Positions 1 to 8,603 of a stretch of 64,000 bases of DNA are shown here, piece by piece. A program made the position numbers and the translations under genes. Source of the DNA: CAWFKW01 sp963816535 (GTDB taxonomy: Bacteria; Bacteroidota; Ignavibacteria; Tepidaquicellales; OLB5); the NCBI GenBank assembly GCA_963816535.1, contig CAWFKW010000003.1:620001-684000 (forward strand), in the 5' to 3' direction. Each line of letters begins with the position of its first letter. The stretch's first letter is position 1. Under the pieces are notes generated by a model, which was not told the origin of the DNA, ran no database searches, and saw only the letters and a list, made by a program, of their open reading frames with translations.

Positions 1-1
1 A

Positions 2-649
2 GAATCAGGCGAGTTAAGAGAGCTTGCTCTTGCTATAGACAAAGCTAACAAACAAATTATAATACATGCCATCGGAGACCGGGCTGTAACCGAAGTACTG
101 GATATCTGCGAAGCGCTGAAAAAAGAAAACGGGGAACGGGAACGGCGGCTGCGGATAGAACACGCACAGCATATAAAAGAAGACGACCTGGAAAGATTTA
201 AGGAGTGTAAAGTTATTGTATCCGCGCAGCCGGTTCATCTGAAATATGATATAAACATTGTGAGGCAGCGACTGCCCGGGAAGCTAGTTAAAACAACTCA
301 TAATTATAAGCTTCTTATGGATAAGGGTGTAACTGTTAATTTCGGGACAGATTTTCCGATTGCGGATGTAAACCCGTTTGATAACATCTACATGGCCGTC
401 ACGCGGAAAGCCAATGATGAAATTTTGACTCCAGAATACAGGATTGGACTCCACGACTGCATAAAAGCTTACACAATTAACAATGCGTATTCAAATTTCA
501 ATGAAGACGCTACGGGCTCAATAGAATCCGGCAAAGTGGCTGATTTTGTAATAATGAAAGATGACTTATTTGAGATGAAGGAAGATAAGCTTAACCAGGC
601 AAGGGTTTACAAAACATATTTGAACGGCGAAGAAGTATATAAGGGATAG
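2..649 (+). CDS. Amidohydrolase family 3 (YtcJ-like), 3' part only
   Basis: The reading frame is open from base 2 to the TAA at 647-649, so about 215 C-terminal residues of a gene that begins before the window are present. Recognisable amidohydrolase pieces are the strand-end motif IIHAIGDRA near the start of the fragment, RIEHAQ about 30 residues later and GTDFPI in the middle. They correspond to metal-ligand and active-site histidine/aspartate loops of the Amidohydro_3 (YtcJ-type) TIM-barrel hydrolases, usually about 530-560 residues long. The tail ends in a small beta domain (VADFVIMKDDLF, then a YLNGEEVY strand), as is usual in this superfamily. The N-terminal HxH metal site lies outside the window. 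The substrate cannot be told; relatives act on N-substituted formamides and cyclic amides. The next gene converges from the other strand. Confidence 0.85.
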   Translation, partial: ESGELRELALAIDKANKQIIIHAIGDRAVTEVLDICEALKKENGERERRLRIEHAQHIKEDDLERFKECKVIVSAQPVHLKYDINIVRQRLPGKLVKTTHNYKLLMDKGVTVNFGTDFPIADVNPFDNIYMAVTRKANDEILTPEYRIGLHDCIKAYTINNAYSNFNEDATGSIESGKVADFVIMKDDLFEMKEDKLNQARVYKTYLNGEEVYKG

Positions 650-669
650 TTTCTAAATCCTCACCTCTG

Positions 670-692
670 CCCTTCTCCTAAAAGGAGAGGGG
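670..692. repeat. GC-rich hairpin between convergent genes
   Basis: CCCTTCTCCT and AGGAGAGGGG form a 10-bp stem with one mismatch around a 3-base loop, just after the amidohydrolase stop. No T-run follows. It resembles an interspersed intergenic palindrome or a weak terminator; no second copy was noticed in the window. Confidence 0.45.
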
Positions 693-722
693 AGACAAAA
701 CATCCACATACCTGAGTAATTT

Positions 723-748
723 TTGCTGTTATTGCATACTAACAGCAA
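723..748. terminator. Perfect 9-bp hairpin in convergent intergenic gap
   Basis: TTGCTGTTA and TAACAGCAA pair perfectly around an 8-base loop in the 120-bp gap between the convergent amidohydrolase and TrmH genes. T residues flank the left side on the plus strand, but there is no good 3' T-run on either strand, so termination is inferred mainly from position. Confidence 0.35.
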
Positions 749-768
749 GGGAATATAGAGGACCTTTT

Positions 769-1320
769 TTACTCTTTGATGAAATCATTCGATTTGATTA
801 CCCTTACCATTTCAAATACAGCGATTCCGTAAGCAACAGAAACGTTCATAGAGTGCTTAAATCCGTATTGCGGAATTTCAAGTGAAAAATCCGACATGCC
901 TATAAGCTCGTTTGAAACGCCGGTAAGCTCATTACCAAGTATCAGGCATACCGGCAGGTCGTCTTTAGATATATCAGCATAGCTCCTGCTGTTCTCAGCA
1001 ATTTCGAGCGCCGCTATCCTGACTCCGTTTTTTCTCAAATTACTGATTGCTTCTGAGGGATCTTTAATATACTCCCATGGCACGGCGTTTGTAGCTCCCA
1101 GAGCAACCTTCTCTATTTCCGGTCTTGGAGGGTAAGGCGTATAACCGGTCAGGTAGAGTTTTTCTATTAATGCCGCATCAGAAGTGCGGAAAACAGAACC
1201 CACATTGTAAATACTTCGTATGTTGTCGCATAAAACATATATCGGGTTGCGCTTCACCGTTTTAGTTTTTTCAAGCGGCAGCCGTTTGGCTCCCACTTCT
1301 TCGTGAGTAAGTTTCTTCAT
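769..1320 (-). CDS. TrmH/SpoU family RNA methyltransferase
   Basis: This 183-residue protein is predicted to transfer a methyl group from S-adenosylmethionine to a 2'-O-ribose in tRNA or rRNA. The SPOUT signature is clear: motif 1 (DNIRSIYNVGSVFRTSDA, about residues 32-49), the knot motif LILGNELTGVS (about 126-136) and the final MNVSVAYGIAVFEMVR segment (about 158-173). The length fits the short SpoU proteins without an N-terminal substrate-binding domain. The conserved asparagine and arginine of motif 1 and the glutamate of the GNE motif are present. The exact target base cannot be assigned from sequence. It lies downstream of the large outer-membrane gene on the same strand with a gap of about 80 bp, so co-transcription is possible. 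Confidence 0.88.
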   Translation of the reverse strand: MKKLTHEEVGAKRLPLEKTKTVKRNPIYVLCDNIRSIYNVGSVFRTSDAALIEKLYLTGYTPYPPRPEIEKVALGATNAVPWEYIKDPSEAISNLRKNGVRIAALEIAENSRSYADISKDDLPVCLILGNELTGVSNELIGMSDFSLEIPQYGFKHSMNVSVAYGIAVFEMVRVIKSNDFIKE

Positions 1321-1399
1321 AACAAATTATCAGTTATTGAATAAAATGAGCATTTGTCCGGGCAGCCCTCCAAAGGCGGGCAAACGGCCGGATTCACAA

Positions 1400-4300
1400 T
1401 TAAAAATATGCTCTTAGTTCTGCCGTGCCCGTATGAATCACTTTGGAATTGCCTTCAGCCCTGCCGAAGTAATTAACTGTCGCCTGGATAAAATTTGAGA
1501 TCCTGTAATCCAGCGTCAATGTCCACAAATAGCTCTTGCCGACCACCAGTCCGCCGGTCAGTTCATAGGGAAGGAAATCCGGGTTCACGTTCAGGGTGGC
1601 GTCGTTTCTTGTGATCTCCACCCTCACTCTGCCTTTGCTTTCAAAAGAATATGCAAATCTTAAAGTCAAAGCTGTTATGTTCGCGTTTGTGGGAACCAGC
1701 GGGTATAAATCGTCAGCCTTTTTCAGATCCATTTTGAAACCGGCCTCGATTGAAGGTATTGGTTTATAAGAAAGGTCTGATGATACGTCTTCCGAGCTGA
1801 TATCCCAGTTACGCGTAACATTGCTGGGCGCAAGGTTGCGCTGAACGCCGTTCGTGTAGTCTGTAACAAGCGAAAGATCGCTGGTAAACGAGAGCCTGAC
1901 ACGCGCCGATCTTTCAATTCCCAGCAGCCTTTCATTGCCGGAATAGAACTGGCTGAATCCTTTGTTCTGGATATACCTGAGACGGATGGCGAAATACTGG
2001 TTGTTTTCGAACAGGTTGATATCCTGCTGCACCTTATTTGAACCGGCTATTGTATTATCTTCATTCAGGAATTTGCTGAAATGAAGTAAGTATATATCCT
2101 TCTGGACAGGATCCTTGCTTTTTTCAGCGACCTGTAGGAAAGTATCGAATGAAAGATTGTCAATAATATCTTTAACTGCGCCTGACGCCTTAATGAAGTA
2201 TAGCCTTGCCGGATTAAGGTTCACTGACGCAGAGCTTTGAAGGTCCGTTGTCGGGAACAGCTGGTCGGTCGGCCTTATAATTTTGATATAATCTCCGTCG
2301 TAATTAACCAGTATAAATTCATCTTCATCCTGCAGGCCGTTTCCGTTAAGATCCCCAAGGTAATGATAATTACCCTGCCCTATCGGCACCTTAACAAAAA
2401 CAACTTCCTGCTTTGCCGTGCGCTCGCTCGAAACTTTATAGAACAAATTAGACTGAAGCGCCCTGTTTAAAAACCAGAAGTTAGATACGGAAGTTACAAG
2501 AATGGTGCGTGAATCAAGGTATCCGAGGCTCTTAAAAACGTCTGAATATTTTTTGTCGTACACAACCAGGTCAAGCGATGAGGTAACAAAATCCATGTTC
2601 TTAAGTCTCAAAGAAGAAGTCTGGATATATGAGTTTGATTCTTTGGAAACAGCGCCAGCATTATAGAGGTCATCCCTGCGGAAGTTGAACTGGTACGAGA
2701 GGTCCATCTTAGAGAGTATGTCGCTTATAACAAATTTTGGCTTAAGCTCGTAATATTTGAAGCTTCCTACGCTGGCTGTATCGAAGCTTAATGAACTGAT
2801 CTGTTTATCTTCGCCGTTAAATTCGAATACAAAGTTGTAGGAACCCAGCGCCGACTTCTCTTTTTTTGGAGTTAATTTATAATCCATAACGCCGCTTTGT
2901 CTAAGCCAGAGGCTTTTGTAGTCTAGCGAGTTATCTTTGCTTGAGATGTAATCGGCATTATAACTTACCGAGGGCAAACGAAGGCTATCGCCCTTAAACC
3001 CGGCATCAACAGATCCGCGTATCGAATTGAATATATCGCCCCTTGTAAGTCTCCCGCCGCTTGTAGTCAGGTACATATAACTCTTTGGCTTTATCTGGAG
3101 GCTGAATTCAGATGAATTCTCAGTCTGCTGGGTACTATCCACAATATCCCAAATCCTGTCGTATTCAACTTGGTTTATCCGGTCGATTGCATTGTACAGC
3201 TTGTTCACATACCGTTGTTTAAAAGATAACAACACTTTGCCAAGATCGGCGTTCCCAATCCTGAAATTATCGGTATTGTATGTGAGGGTTGAATTGACCG
3301 CAACGCCTTTATTTCCCTTATCGTCTAAACTTGAAAACAGGTTCTGGTCATAATCGCTTACCGCGCTTTCAACCGCCACCGAGAGCTTTTTCGATATTTT
3401 AAAATCTAAACCAGCATCAACAGACTGGTACAATACCGGCAAAGGAAGAAAGATAATTGGGAGGTAGTCCCCCACACCTTTCCCAACATAAGTATAGATT
3501 GTACTGCTTTGGCTTGTATAATCTCCTTTATTTGTACCAACATACGAAAATGTAACCTGATACAGTGCAGAGTCGCTCGCCGGCAGGTAATCATAGTAAA
3601 TATTATTAAGCGAATCCAGTTTCTGGACATATTGGCCGAGCGGCGCGTGAGTTGTGCTGTCTCTGCCAACATATACCACTCCGGTCTTTGAAGCTTTCAG
3701 CCTGTCATTTCCAGCCTGGGAAAGTATTGTCTTATCAGAATCGGATAGAGTGAAGTCGATAGGCTGGTCAACATTATCTTTCTCCCTGAAGAATGATAAT
3801 GAGAGCTTTAACCTGTCTTTGAAGAACGAATTATTTGTCTGAGCGGCAAAGAGGCTTCTTGAATAGTTCTTATCGGAATATTCGAAATCCACCACAATCC
3901 TCGAAGCGTTTGTTATGAGTCTTTTGTTTGTAAAGGTCAGCTGTCCTGTTGAATAATCTATGGTATAGTCGTTGGTCTCTCCTCTTTCCATTTTTATGCC
4001 GTCAAGATAGACTTTCTCGCTGCCCGCAATTACAACAATATTTATTGAATTATCGGAGCCCACCAGCCTGTACGGTCCCTGCACTCCGTCTGTTCCCAGC
4101 AGGCTGTTTGTGGCAAATTTACCCCGTTCCAGGGCGGCGGCTAAAAAGAAATTATTTGGGCCGAACTGTGCAAATCCCTTAGCGCCCTGGAGTTTTTTAG
4201 AGAAATTGAAAAATTCAGTATTTCCAAAATTCACATCTATATCCCCGAGAGTGGTTGTAACATTGCTTGAACGAAGCTCCACAAAGACCTTATCAAGTTC

Positions 4301-4951
4301 CTGCAGCTTCTCAGTGTTGCCTTCGGGCTGGATAGGAGTGCTTTCATCGGTAAGCGCCGCGGTTATATCGATATCCTTTGAAAGCTTACCCGTCATCTGA
4401 AGCCGGAAACCCGAGTTAAGCGTGAGGTCGCGGTTATTGCCGATGGTAAACCCGCGGAAAATTGTTCCGGATTTCTGCAGATCCGAGCCAGAAAAAATGT
4501 CTTCAATGAAATCAGGCTTTATTTCCGCCACCTGCACGGTGTCTTTTTTGAGAGTATCGAGTTTTGTGAGAATTTCAAAATGCGAATATGTATCCGGAAC
4601 ATCGAACGGGAGGTTTCGGAACGTAATTATTATATTGGATTTCTTCCTTGATGTATCGGCCCCGACAAGATCGAGGAATTCTTTGGCGAACTTTAGTTTA
4701 CCGAACCGGAAATCGACTGTGTAAAAAGCGGCCGGAACTGCGGCTGAATCGGAAAACACCGTAACTGAATTTTCAATTATGAATTTATCGCCAAGGGAAA
4801 CTACGGAGTCTTTTTGGCTTAATACTAATACTGTCTTCTTATAATTAACATTATCGTAGTCTTTCACCTGGGAGTCGGCGGGCACGCTCAAAACGAAAAA
4901 GACCGTCAAAGCGGCAGAAAACGAAAATGCTATTAAAATTCTCCGGTTCAA
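1400..4951 (-). CDS. Large outer-membrane beta-barrel-type protein (SprA-like features)
   Basis: This 1183-residue protein has an N-terminal signal segment (hydrophobic residues about 5-24, ending ...VLSVPADSQ) and then almost purely beta-type, Asn/Ser/Asp/Lys-rich sequence with alternating hydrophobic residues, ending in an aromatic strand (residues LRAYF). Residues about 180-230 contain LNSGFRLQMTGKLSKDID and DESTPIQPEGNTEKLQELD. The PIQPEGNT...LxELDxVFVEL pattern resembles segments I associate with SprA/SOV-type and related giant outer-membrane proteins of the Bacteroidetes/Chlorobi group. A second recognisable segment is GSEKVYLDGIKMERG...DYTIDYSTGQLTFTN (about 315-350). It is only about half the length of true SprA, so a paralogue or another long barrel is more likely than the T9SS translocon itself. 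It follows the L,D-transpeptidase gene on the same strand (gap about 50 bp), fitting an envelope role. Confidence 0.6.
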   Translation of the reverse strand: MNRRILIAFSFSAALTVFFVLSVPADSQVKDYDNVNYKKTVLVLSQKDSVVSLGDKFIIENSVTVFSDSAAVPAAFYTVDFRFGKLKFAKEFLDLVGADTSRKKSNIIITFRNLPFDVPDTYSHFEILTKLDTLKKDTVQVAEIKPDFIEDIFSGSDLQKSGTIFRGFTIGNNRDLTLNSGFRLQMTGKLSKDIDITAALTDESTPIQPEGNTEKLQELDKVFVELRSSNVTTTLGDIDVNFGNTEFFNFSKKLQGAKGFAQFGPNNFFLAAALERGKFATNSLLGTDGVQGPYRLVGSDNSINIVVIAGSEKVYLDGIKMERGETNDYTIDYSTGQLTFTNKRLITNASRIVVDFEYSDKNYSRSLFAAQTNNSFFKDRLKLSLSFFREKDNVDQPIDFTLSDSDKTILSQAGNDRLKASKTGVVYVGRDSTTHAPLGQYVQKLDSLNNIYYDYLPASDSALYQVTFSYVGTNKGDYTSQSSTIYTYVGKGVGDYLPIIFLPLPVLYQSVDAGLDFKISKKLSVAVESAVSDYDQNLFSSLDDKGNKGVAVNSTLTYNTDNFRIGNADLGKVLLSFKQRYVNKLYNAIDRINQVEYDRIWDIVDSTQQTENSSEFSLQIKPKSYMYLTTSGGRLTRGDIFNSIRGSVDAGFKGDSLRLPSVSYNADYISSKDNSLDYKSLWLRQSGVMDYKLTPKKEKSALGSYNFVFEFNGEDKQISSLSFDTASVGSFKYYELKPKFVISDILSKMDLSYQFNFRRDDLYNAGAVSKESNSYIQTSSLRLKNMDFVTSSLDLVVYDKKYSDVFKSLGYLDSRTILVTSVSNFWFLNRALQSNLFYKVSSERTAKQEVVFVKVPIGQGNYHYLGDLNGNGLQDEDEFILVNYDGDYIKIIRPTDQLFPTTDLQSSASVNLNPARLYFIKASGAVKDIIDNLSFDTFLQVAEKSKDPVQKDIYLLHFSKFLNEDNTIAGSNKVQQDINLFENNQYFAIRLRYIQNKGFSQFYSGNERLLGIERSARVRLSFTSDLSLVTDYTNGVQRNLAPSNVTRNWDISSEDVSSDLSYKPIPSIEAGFKMDLKKADDLYPLVPTNANITALTLRFAYSFESKGRVRVEITRNDATLNVNPDFLPYELTGGLVVGKSYLWTLTLDYRISNFIQATVNYFGRAEGNSKVIHTGTAELRAYF

Positions 4952-5003
4952 CTAATACCTGGCAGATTAAACCAGCGCATCCGGAACAACCGTTATGTTC
5001 TAC

Positions 5004-6206
5004 TTAATTGCCGCCGGTGAGCAGCTCATCAAGGTAATACTTCCGGTAGTCCGTATGGTTGGCTACTAAATTTTCTAAAATTGGTATTAATTTATCATCC
5101 GGTATTTTTTTTGCGGGATTCTTTAGTTTATAATACGCCAGAATATTATCTGTGTTTGTGAAAGTCATGAGGTCAGGGTCGTCGAATTTGCTCCACTTTG
5201 CCCCTGCCGCGTAACTGTATATATCTTTAAAGAACATAACGTACTCGCCGTTTTCATCGCTGTTCACATCAAATGTGCGGTAAATAATTCTCACCGGGAA
5301 TTTATCTTCATCTGCAAATTCAAAAGTCATCGATCTTTTGCTACCCAGCCAGCTTGTGAGGTCCCTGCTCTTTATGACTTTTTTCAGAATGAATTCTTTC
5401 ATTTTTTCGATATTGGCGTTGTCGTTTCTGACGCAGCCGTGCGATAGCGCGCGGTATTCGTTTTTCAGAAGATAGTTCTTATTAGTCCCGTGAAAATAAC
5501 GCAATGAATTCTCATCGTAGTGGACAACAAACAAACCAAGCGGATTATTCGGGCCGGGCGGCGTTGGCCTGACTGAATCTCCCGATTCAGGGTCTTTCCA
5601 GGAAGGCCAGTTGCGTATCCTGAACGCTTCATAATGACCCGTATATGTTTTGGTGCTGGGCTTGCCCAGCACGTTCGGCCATGTATCAACAAGAATCGTG
5701 TCCCCGTTGTAGATTTGGTAAATCCTTGACTTAAATTCCGGAATATTCAGTTCCCAAAGTATTTTGGGACTTTCATCAAGATAATTTTTTGGAACTGAAA
5801 AATTCAGAGTAAAGTCGACAATCCCCAGCGTGTCGTTGGTCAGTTTCTTATCCACAGATTTGGATGACTGGATCTCGCTAATAGCGTCATCTGATATGAT
5901 CGGGAACAGGTCCCGCAGATAATCTTCAATCTGCCCGTCAAGGGTTTCATTATCCAGATTCTTAGGATCATCAAGAGCGATAGATATCTGCTGTTTGGAG
6001 TTATCAGTTTTGGTAGATTCATTTTTGACAGGTTCGGTCTTTGAAGAATCGTTACCCTTTAAGGACGCGCTTTTTGTTTCGACAACTTTCTTTTCATCCC
6101 CGGGACCTTTGCCGAAGATCTTGGCATCGCACCCGGCGCCAATTAGTGCATAACAAAATGTTAACAAAAGCAGAACTGCGGCGAATTTTTTCTTGTTTTT
6201 AATCAA
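5004..6206 (-). CDS. L,D-transpeptidase (YkuD) lipoprotein
   Basis: A 400-residue lipoprotein with signal segment MIKNKKKFAAVLLLLTFCYA and a probable lipobox (IGAGC, Cys26). Residues 40-125 are a Lys/Ser/Asp-rich linker. The YkuD catalytic domain spans about 150-300: a conserved histidine lies in RYFHGT (His239) and the signature SHGCVRND places the nucleophile at Cys258. Enzymes of this family form 3-3 peptidoglycan cross-links or attach proteins to peptidoglycan; sequence alone does not say which. A further 100 or so residues follow the catalytic core and are not recognised. The protein is probably anchored to the inner leaflet of the outer membrane facing the periplasm. It is upstream of, and on the same strand as, the large outer-membrane protein. 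The 400 bp before it hold no gene. Confidence 0.88.
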   Translation of the reverse strand: MIKNKKKFAAVLLLLTFCYALIGAGCDAKIFGKGPGDEKKVVETKSASLKGNDSSKTEPVKNESTKTDNSKQQISIALDDPKNLDNETLDGQIEDYLRDLFPIISDDAISEIQSSKSVDKKLTNDTLGIVDFTLNFSVPKNYLDESPKILWELNIPEFKSRIYQIYNGDTILVDTWPNVLGKPSTKTYTGHYEAFRIRNWPSWKDPESGDSVRPTPPGPNNPLGLFVVHYDENSLRYFHGTNKNYLLKNEYRALSHGCVRNDNANIEKMKEFILKKVIKSRDLTSWLGSKRSMTFEFADEDKFPVRIIYRTFDVNSDENGEYVMFFKDIYSYAAGAKWSKFDDPDLMTFTNTDNILAYYKLKNPAKKIPDDKLIPILENLVANHTDYRKYYLDELLTGGN

Positions 6207-6605
6207 ATTTTCCAGTTTTTGTGTATATACCTGACAAATTTACCTTAAAATATTCTATTTATCAATTATATTAAATAAGCAAGTAAATTATTGAGTATTC
6301 AACACTAAGTTCACCATGAGTAACATAAGAGTAACAAATAACTAAGATAATTGGCATAATTAACCTAAAATAACAGAATCACATTTATGTTCCATTACCT
6401 ATTAAAATCAATTGCAAAGTAGAAATATATAATCTCAACTAATATGTAGAACTTAATTCACAATTGTATGGTCTGTAAGGGGCTGCAAATCAGGGTTCAT
6501 CTTCCTTGATACAATAAAGACAGGCCCGAAACATGATGAGTCGGCGAACTATTCCATAAATAAAATGTACATGACCAATAAGGATCGTTCAGGCGATATA
6601 GGTTT
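6207..6605. other. AT-rich intergenic stretch with no gene seen
   Basis: About 400 bp between two minus-strand genes. It is very AT-rich and would contain the promoter of the L,D-transpeptidase gene. I found no convincing ORF, terminator hairpin or RNA motif in it. Confidence 0.5.
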
Positions 6606-7106
6606 TTAGCTCATTATAATATTCGATTCCATGAGCAACTTCTTGAATTCTTTCCGGCCTCTATGGAGCCGGCTCTTTACTGTGCCTAAGGGCCAGTTTA
6701 ATTTATCTGATATTTCCTGCAGGGAATAATCGTCTATATGGAACAGAATAATTACGCATCTGAATTCATCCTTTATCCCGCCGATTAAAGTCATTAACTC
6801 ATCTCTTGTCAAAATACTCTCTTGGGAAGACATAACCTGTTGTTCTGTAAATTCATCGTAATGAATTTCAGTTATGTTTTTACGTTTCCTGTAGTAATTT
6901 ATGAAAATGTTTCTCATAATAGTATATAACCATGCTTTGCAATTTGTGCCTTCTCTAAATGTATCAAAGAATTTGATTGCCCTGGCATATGTATCCTGCA
7001 CCAGGTCTTCGGCATCCATACTATTTTGCGTATATTTTCTTGCAACGTTGATGAAATACTGATAATGTATAAACGCTTCGCTGGTGAATGCATTTTGTTT
7101 TGTCAT
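6606..7106 (-). CDS. ECF-type RNA polymerase sigma factor
   Basis: A 166-residue sigma-70 family factor made of only regions 2 and 4, which defines the extracytoplasmic-function group. Region 2 contains DAEDLVQDTYARAI (about 31-44) and AWLYTIMRNIFINYYRKR (about 59-76). Region 4 contains the helix-turn-helix YSLQEISDKLNWPLGTVKSR (about 126-145) followed by LHRGRKEFKKLL. It would direct RNA polymerase to a small stress or envelope regulon. No anti-sigma factor with a zinc-finger or membrane domain lies next to it; the adjacent upstream genes are very small. A perfect palindrome (7141-7155) and two tiny ORFs lie in the 311 bp upstream. Downstream is a 400-bp gap. Confidence 0.92.
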   Translation of the reverse strand: MTKQNAFTSEAFIHYQYFINVARKYTQNSMDAEDLVQDTYARAIKFFDTFREGTNCKAWLYTIMRNIFINYYRKRKNITEIHYDEFTEQQVMSSQESILTRDELMTLIGGIKDEFRCVIILFHIDDYSLQEISDKLNWPLGTVKSRLHRGRKEFKKLLMESNIIMS

Positions 7107-7140
7107 AATTTTTATATTGGATTCTTTCCTTTTATAATTC

Positions 7141-7155
7141 TTGCAATTATTGCAA
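7141..7155. promoter_or_regulatory. Perfect TTGCAA-TTA-TTGCAA palindrome upstream of ECF sigma gene
   Basis: Two 6-bp arms (TTGCAA/TTGCAA, self-complementary) are separated by 3 bp, 35 bp upstream of the sigma-factor start. The position suits an operator for auto-regulation, but the binding protein is unknown. Confidence 0.3.
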
Positions 7156-7182
7156 ATACTAAAAGAATATGAATGTAACCTC

Positions 7183-7239
7183 TTAGTACTTGGATGAAAG
7201 TATACCCAACAGTCTAAAAATCATAATTGATTTAAGCAT
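7183..7239 (-). CDS. Possible 18-residue leader peptide
   Basis: An ATG at 7237-7239 is preceded by a strong ribosome-binding site (AGAGGAG, 5 bp spacing) and opens an 18-residue frame beginning MLKSIMIFRLLGIL and ending in TAA at 7183-7185. It lies about 75 bp upstream of the ECF sigma gene and directly after the 42-residue ORF. The ribosome-binding site is better than those of most neighbours, but the peptide is too short to recognise. It may be a leader or regulatory uORF, or chance. Confidence 0.25.
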   Translation of the reverse strand: MLKSIMIFRLLGILSSKY

Positions 7240-7249
7240 TATTCTCCTC

Positions 7250-7378
7250 TTAAAATATTGACATGGTCATTATAATAATTAACAGGGCGCTTGCCGCCAA
7301 CATCGCGATAAAACTTTCAAGTTCATCGTCATTTAATGTAACAAGAGATATTATTCTTTTCATATTAGGTGATTTCAT
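7250..7378 (-). CDS. Small single-pass membrane protein (42 aa)
   Basis: An ORF starting ATG at 7376-7378 (or at an internal ATG, 7361-7363) encodes 42 residues: a short charged N-terminal part with LNDDELESF, then a C-terminal hydrophobic helix (IAMLAASALLIIIMTMSIF). This is the layout of a tail-anchored small membrane protein. No Shine-Dalgarno is seen at either start, which lowers confidence. It lies between the YtxH gene and the ECF sigma gene on the same strand and may be co-transcribed with one of them. It is not recognised as a family member. Confidence 0.35.
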   Translation of the reverse strand: MKSPNMKRIISLVTLNDDELESFIAMLAASALLIIIMTMSIF

Positions 7379-7417
7379 ATACTATGCGATTGATAATCAT
7401 CAGATAATCATATCTTT

Positions 7418-7816
7418 TCAGTTTTGTAATTGGCTGAGACTGTTTCTTTCACCCCTGTAAGCTTCTATCCCTGCCTTAATAGCGTCTGTTATGAGCATTG
7501 ATTCATGCGCTATTTTTTCTTTCCCTCCGGCAATAATGCGCTCCGATTTGTTTTTGACTGCATCCAGCTTCTTTTTGGCTCCTTCAAGAGCCCTTTCAGC
7601 TTTTTTCTTCCCTTCAGCTACAATTTCTGAAGATCGATCTTTCTTTTTTTTCAGGTAGCGTCCTGCATCATCAACCAGTTTGTTTTTTTTGACTGAAATA
7701 TCCTCCCGGAAATCTCTACCGCTTTGGGGAGCGTATAAAAGCGCTACAATCGCACCCACTGCGCCCCCGGCTAGTATTCCTATAAAAAATCCCTTTATCC
7801 TTTTCTGTTCTTCCAT
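7418..7816 (-). CDS. YtxH domain-containing protein
   Basis: Using the ATG at 7814-7816 gives 132 residues. This start has an AGAGAG ribosome-binding site, whereas an upstream in-frame ATG at 7841-7843 has none. Residues 5-27 are a glycine/alanine-rich transmembrane helix (GFFIGILAGGAVGAIVALLYA), directly followed by APQSGRDFRE, the signature of the YtxH/Gas-vesicle-G-like family. The remainder is a long Lys/Glu/Ala-rich amphipathic helix with repeated KK and EGAKKKLDAVKNKSERI segments, likely coiled coil. Such proteins are abundant stress-associated membrane proteins of unknown biochemical role. It is separated from the upstream outer-membrane gene by a terminator at 7862-7896, so it should have its own promoter. 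Confidence 0.8.
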   Translation of the reverse strand: MEEQKRIKGFFIGILAGGAVGAIVALLYAPQSGRDFREDISVKKNKLVDDAGRYLKKKKDRSSEIVAEGKKKAERALEGAKKKLDAVKNKSERIIAGGKEKIAHESMLITDAIKAGIEAYRGERNSLSQLQN

Positions 7817-7861
7817 TTTTATTTCTCTCTTTAGGTTTGACATAATAATGATTTCTTTTTG

Positions 7862-7896
7862 CGAAAAAGGCAGCAGGGACTTAAAGCCCTGCCGCC
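7862..7896 (-). terminator. Rho-independent terminator of the outer-membrane protein operon
   Basis: On the minus strand GGCGGCAGGG and CCCTGCTGCC form a 10-bp stem (one G-U pair) with an 8-base loop, immediately followed by TTTTTC. It sits 15 bp after the stop of the 206-residue outer-membrane protein. Confidence 0.85.
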
Positions 7897-7910
7897 TAAT
7901 ACAGTGTTCT

Positions 7911-8531
7911 TTATTTGAATCTGAATTCTAACCCCGCTCCAACAGTTAGAAAACTGGCAGAGCCGTTAGGAGTAAACACAACGTTATACTTGCCCCTGAC
8001 CATTAAATCCATCACATTGCTCAATCCAAGAGAGGCTCCCATGCCGCCATAAATTCCGGCCTTGGTGTTATTAATCTGGTTAACAGATGCGGCAGTTAGG
8101 TCATTTGGATCGACATAACTGCTTTGTCTGAAATTGTAAGCGCCCACCCCTCCTTCAAAAAAGAGCGACGAATTCAATTTTGGGTGTACAAAATAGTACC
8201 GCGGGCCCGCCGCAAATTCCAGGTAACTTCCTATTGGCGCGCCGGTAACTTTTGATGACATGAAGAAATAACTGGCTTCTCCTACAAGTGCAACTTCTTT
8301 ATTAACCCTGTAACCGACATCAAGTCCAAAATGTCCGCCAGGCTTGAACTGCTGATTAAGTTGCTTTGGGAGAGGAAAAATAGCTCCGCCAAATGGAGTA
8401 ATAGTTACATGGGGATATGTTTTCCTCACAGATTTTGTTGTCATCGTTGGCGAGTTATTCTGCGCTGATGAATTGCAATTTAATACTAATACTGCAATCA
8501 AGAGCAGAAATGCAAATTTTAATGTTTTCAA
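7911..8531 (-). CDS. Secreted outer-membrane beta-barrel protein (OmpA/opacity-like)
   Basis: A 206-residue protein with signal peptide MKTLKFAFLLLIAVLVLNC and probable signal-peptidase cleavage after SSAQ. The mature part has the alternating pattern of an 8-stranded outer-membrane barrel: GGHFGLDVGYRVNKEVALVG, FAAGPRYYFVHP, SSLFFEGGVGAYNF, GIYGGMGASLGLS, MDLMVRGKYNVVF and a terminal strand FLTVGAGLEFRFK ending in aromatic/basic residues. It lies 72 bp downstream of the receiver-domain gene with no terminator between, so it is probably the last gene of the operon starting at the sigma-54-type promoter at 9288-9303, and a terminator follows it. The ligand or function is unknown. A single CNSS at residue 19 is not a convincing lipobox. 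Confidence 0.72.
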   Translation of the reverse strand: MKTLKFAFLLLIAVLVLNCNSSAQNNSPTMTTKSVRKTYPHVTITPFGGAIFPLPKQLNQQFKPGGHFGLDVGYRVNKEVALVGEASYFFMSSKVTGAPIGSYLEFAAGPRYYFVHPKLNSSLFFEGGVGAYNFRQSSYVDPNDLTAASVNQINNTKAGIYGGMGASLGLSNVMDLMVRGKYNVVFTPNGSASFLTVGAGLEFRFK

Positions 8532-8603
8532 AATAACCTCCTTTTAAAAATTAGAAAATTATTGTACATATTTATCGTTAATTTTCTCACATAATCCATT
8601 TGA

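Noticed and set aside
7263..7460. Plus-strand open frame of 65 codons between the ECF sigma and YtxH genes
   Set aside because: It overlaps the YtxH gene end, has no ribosome-binding site, and the opposite strand offers a more protein-like small frame.
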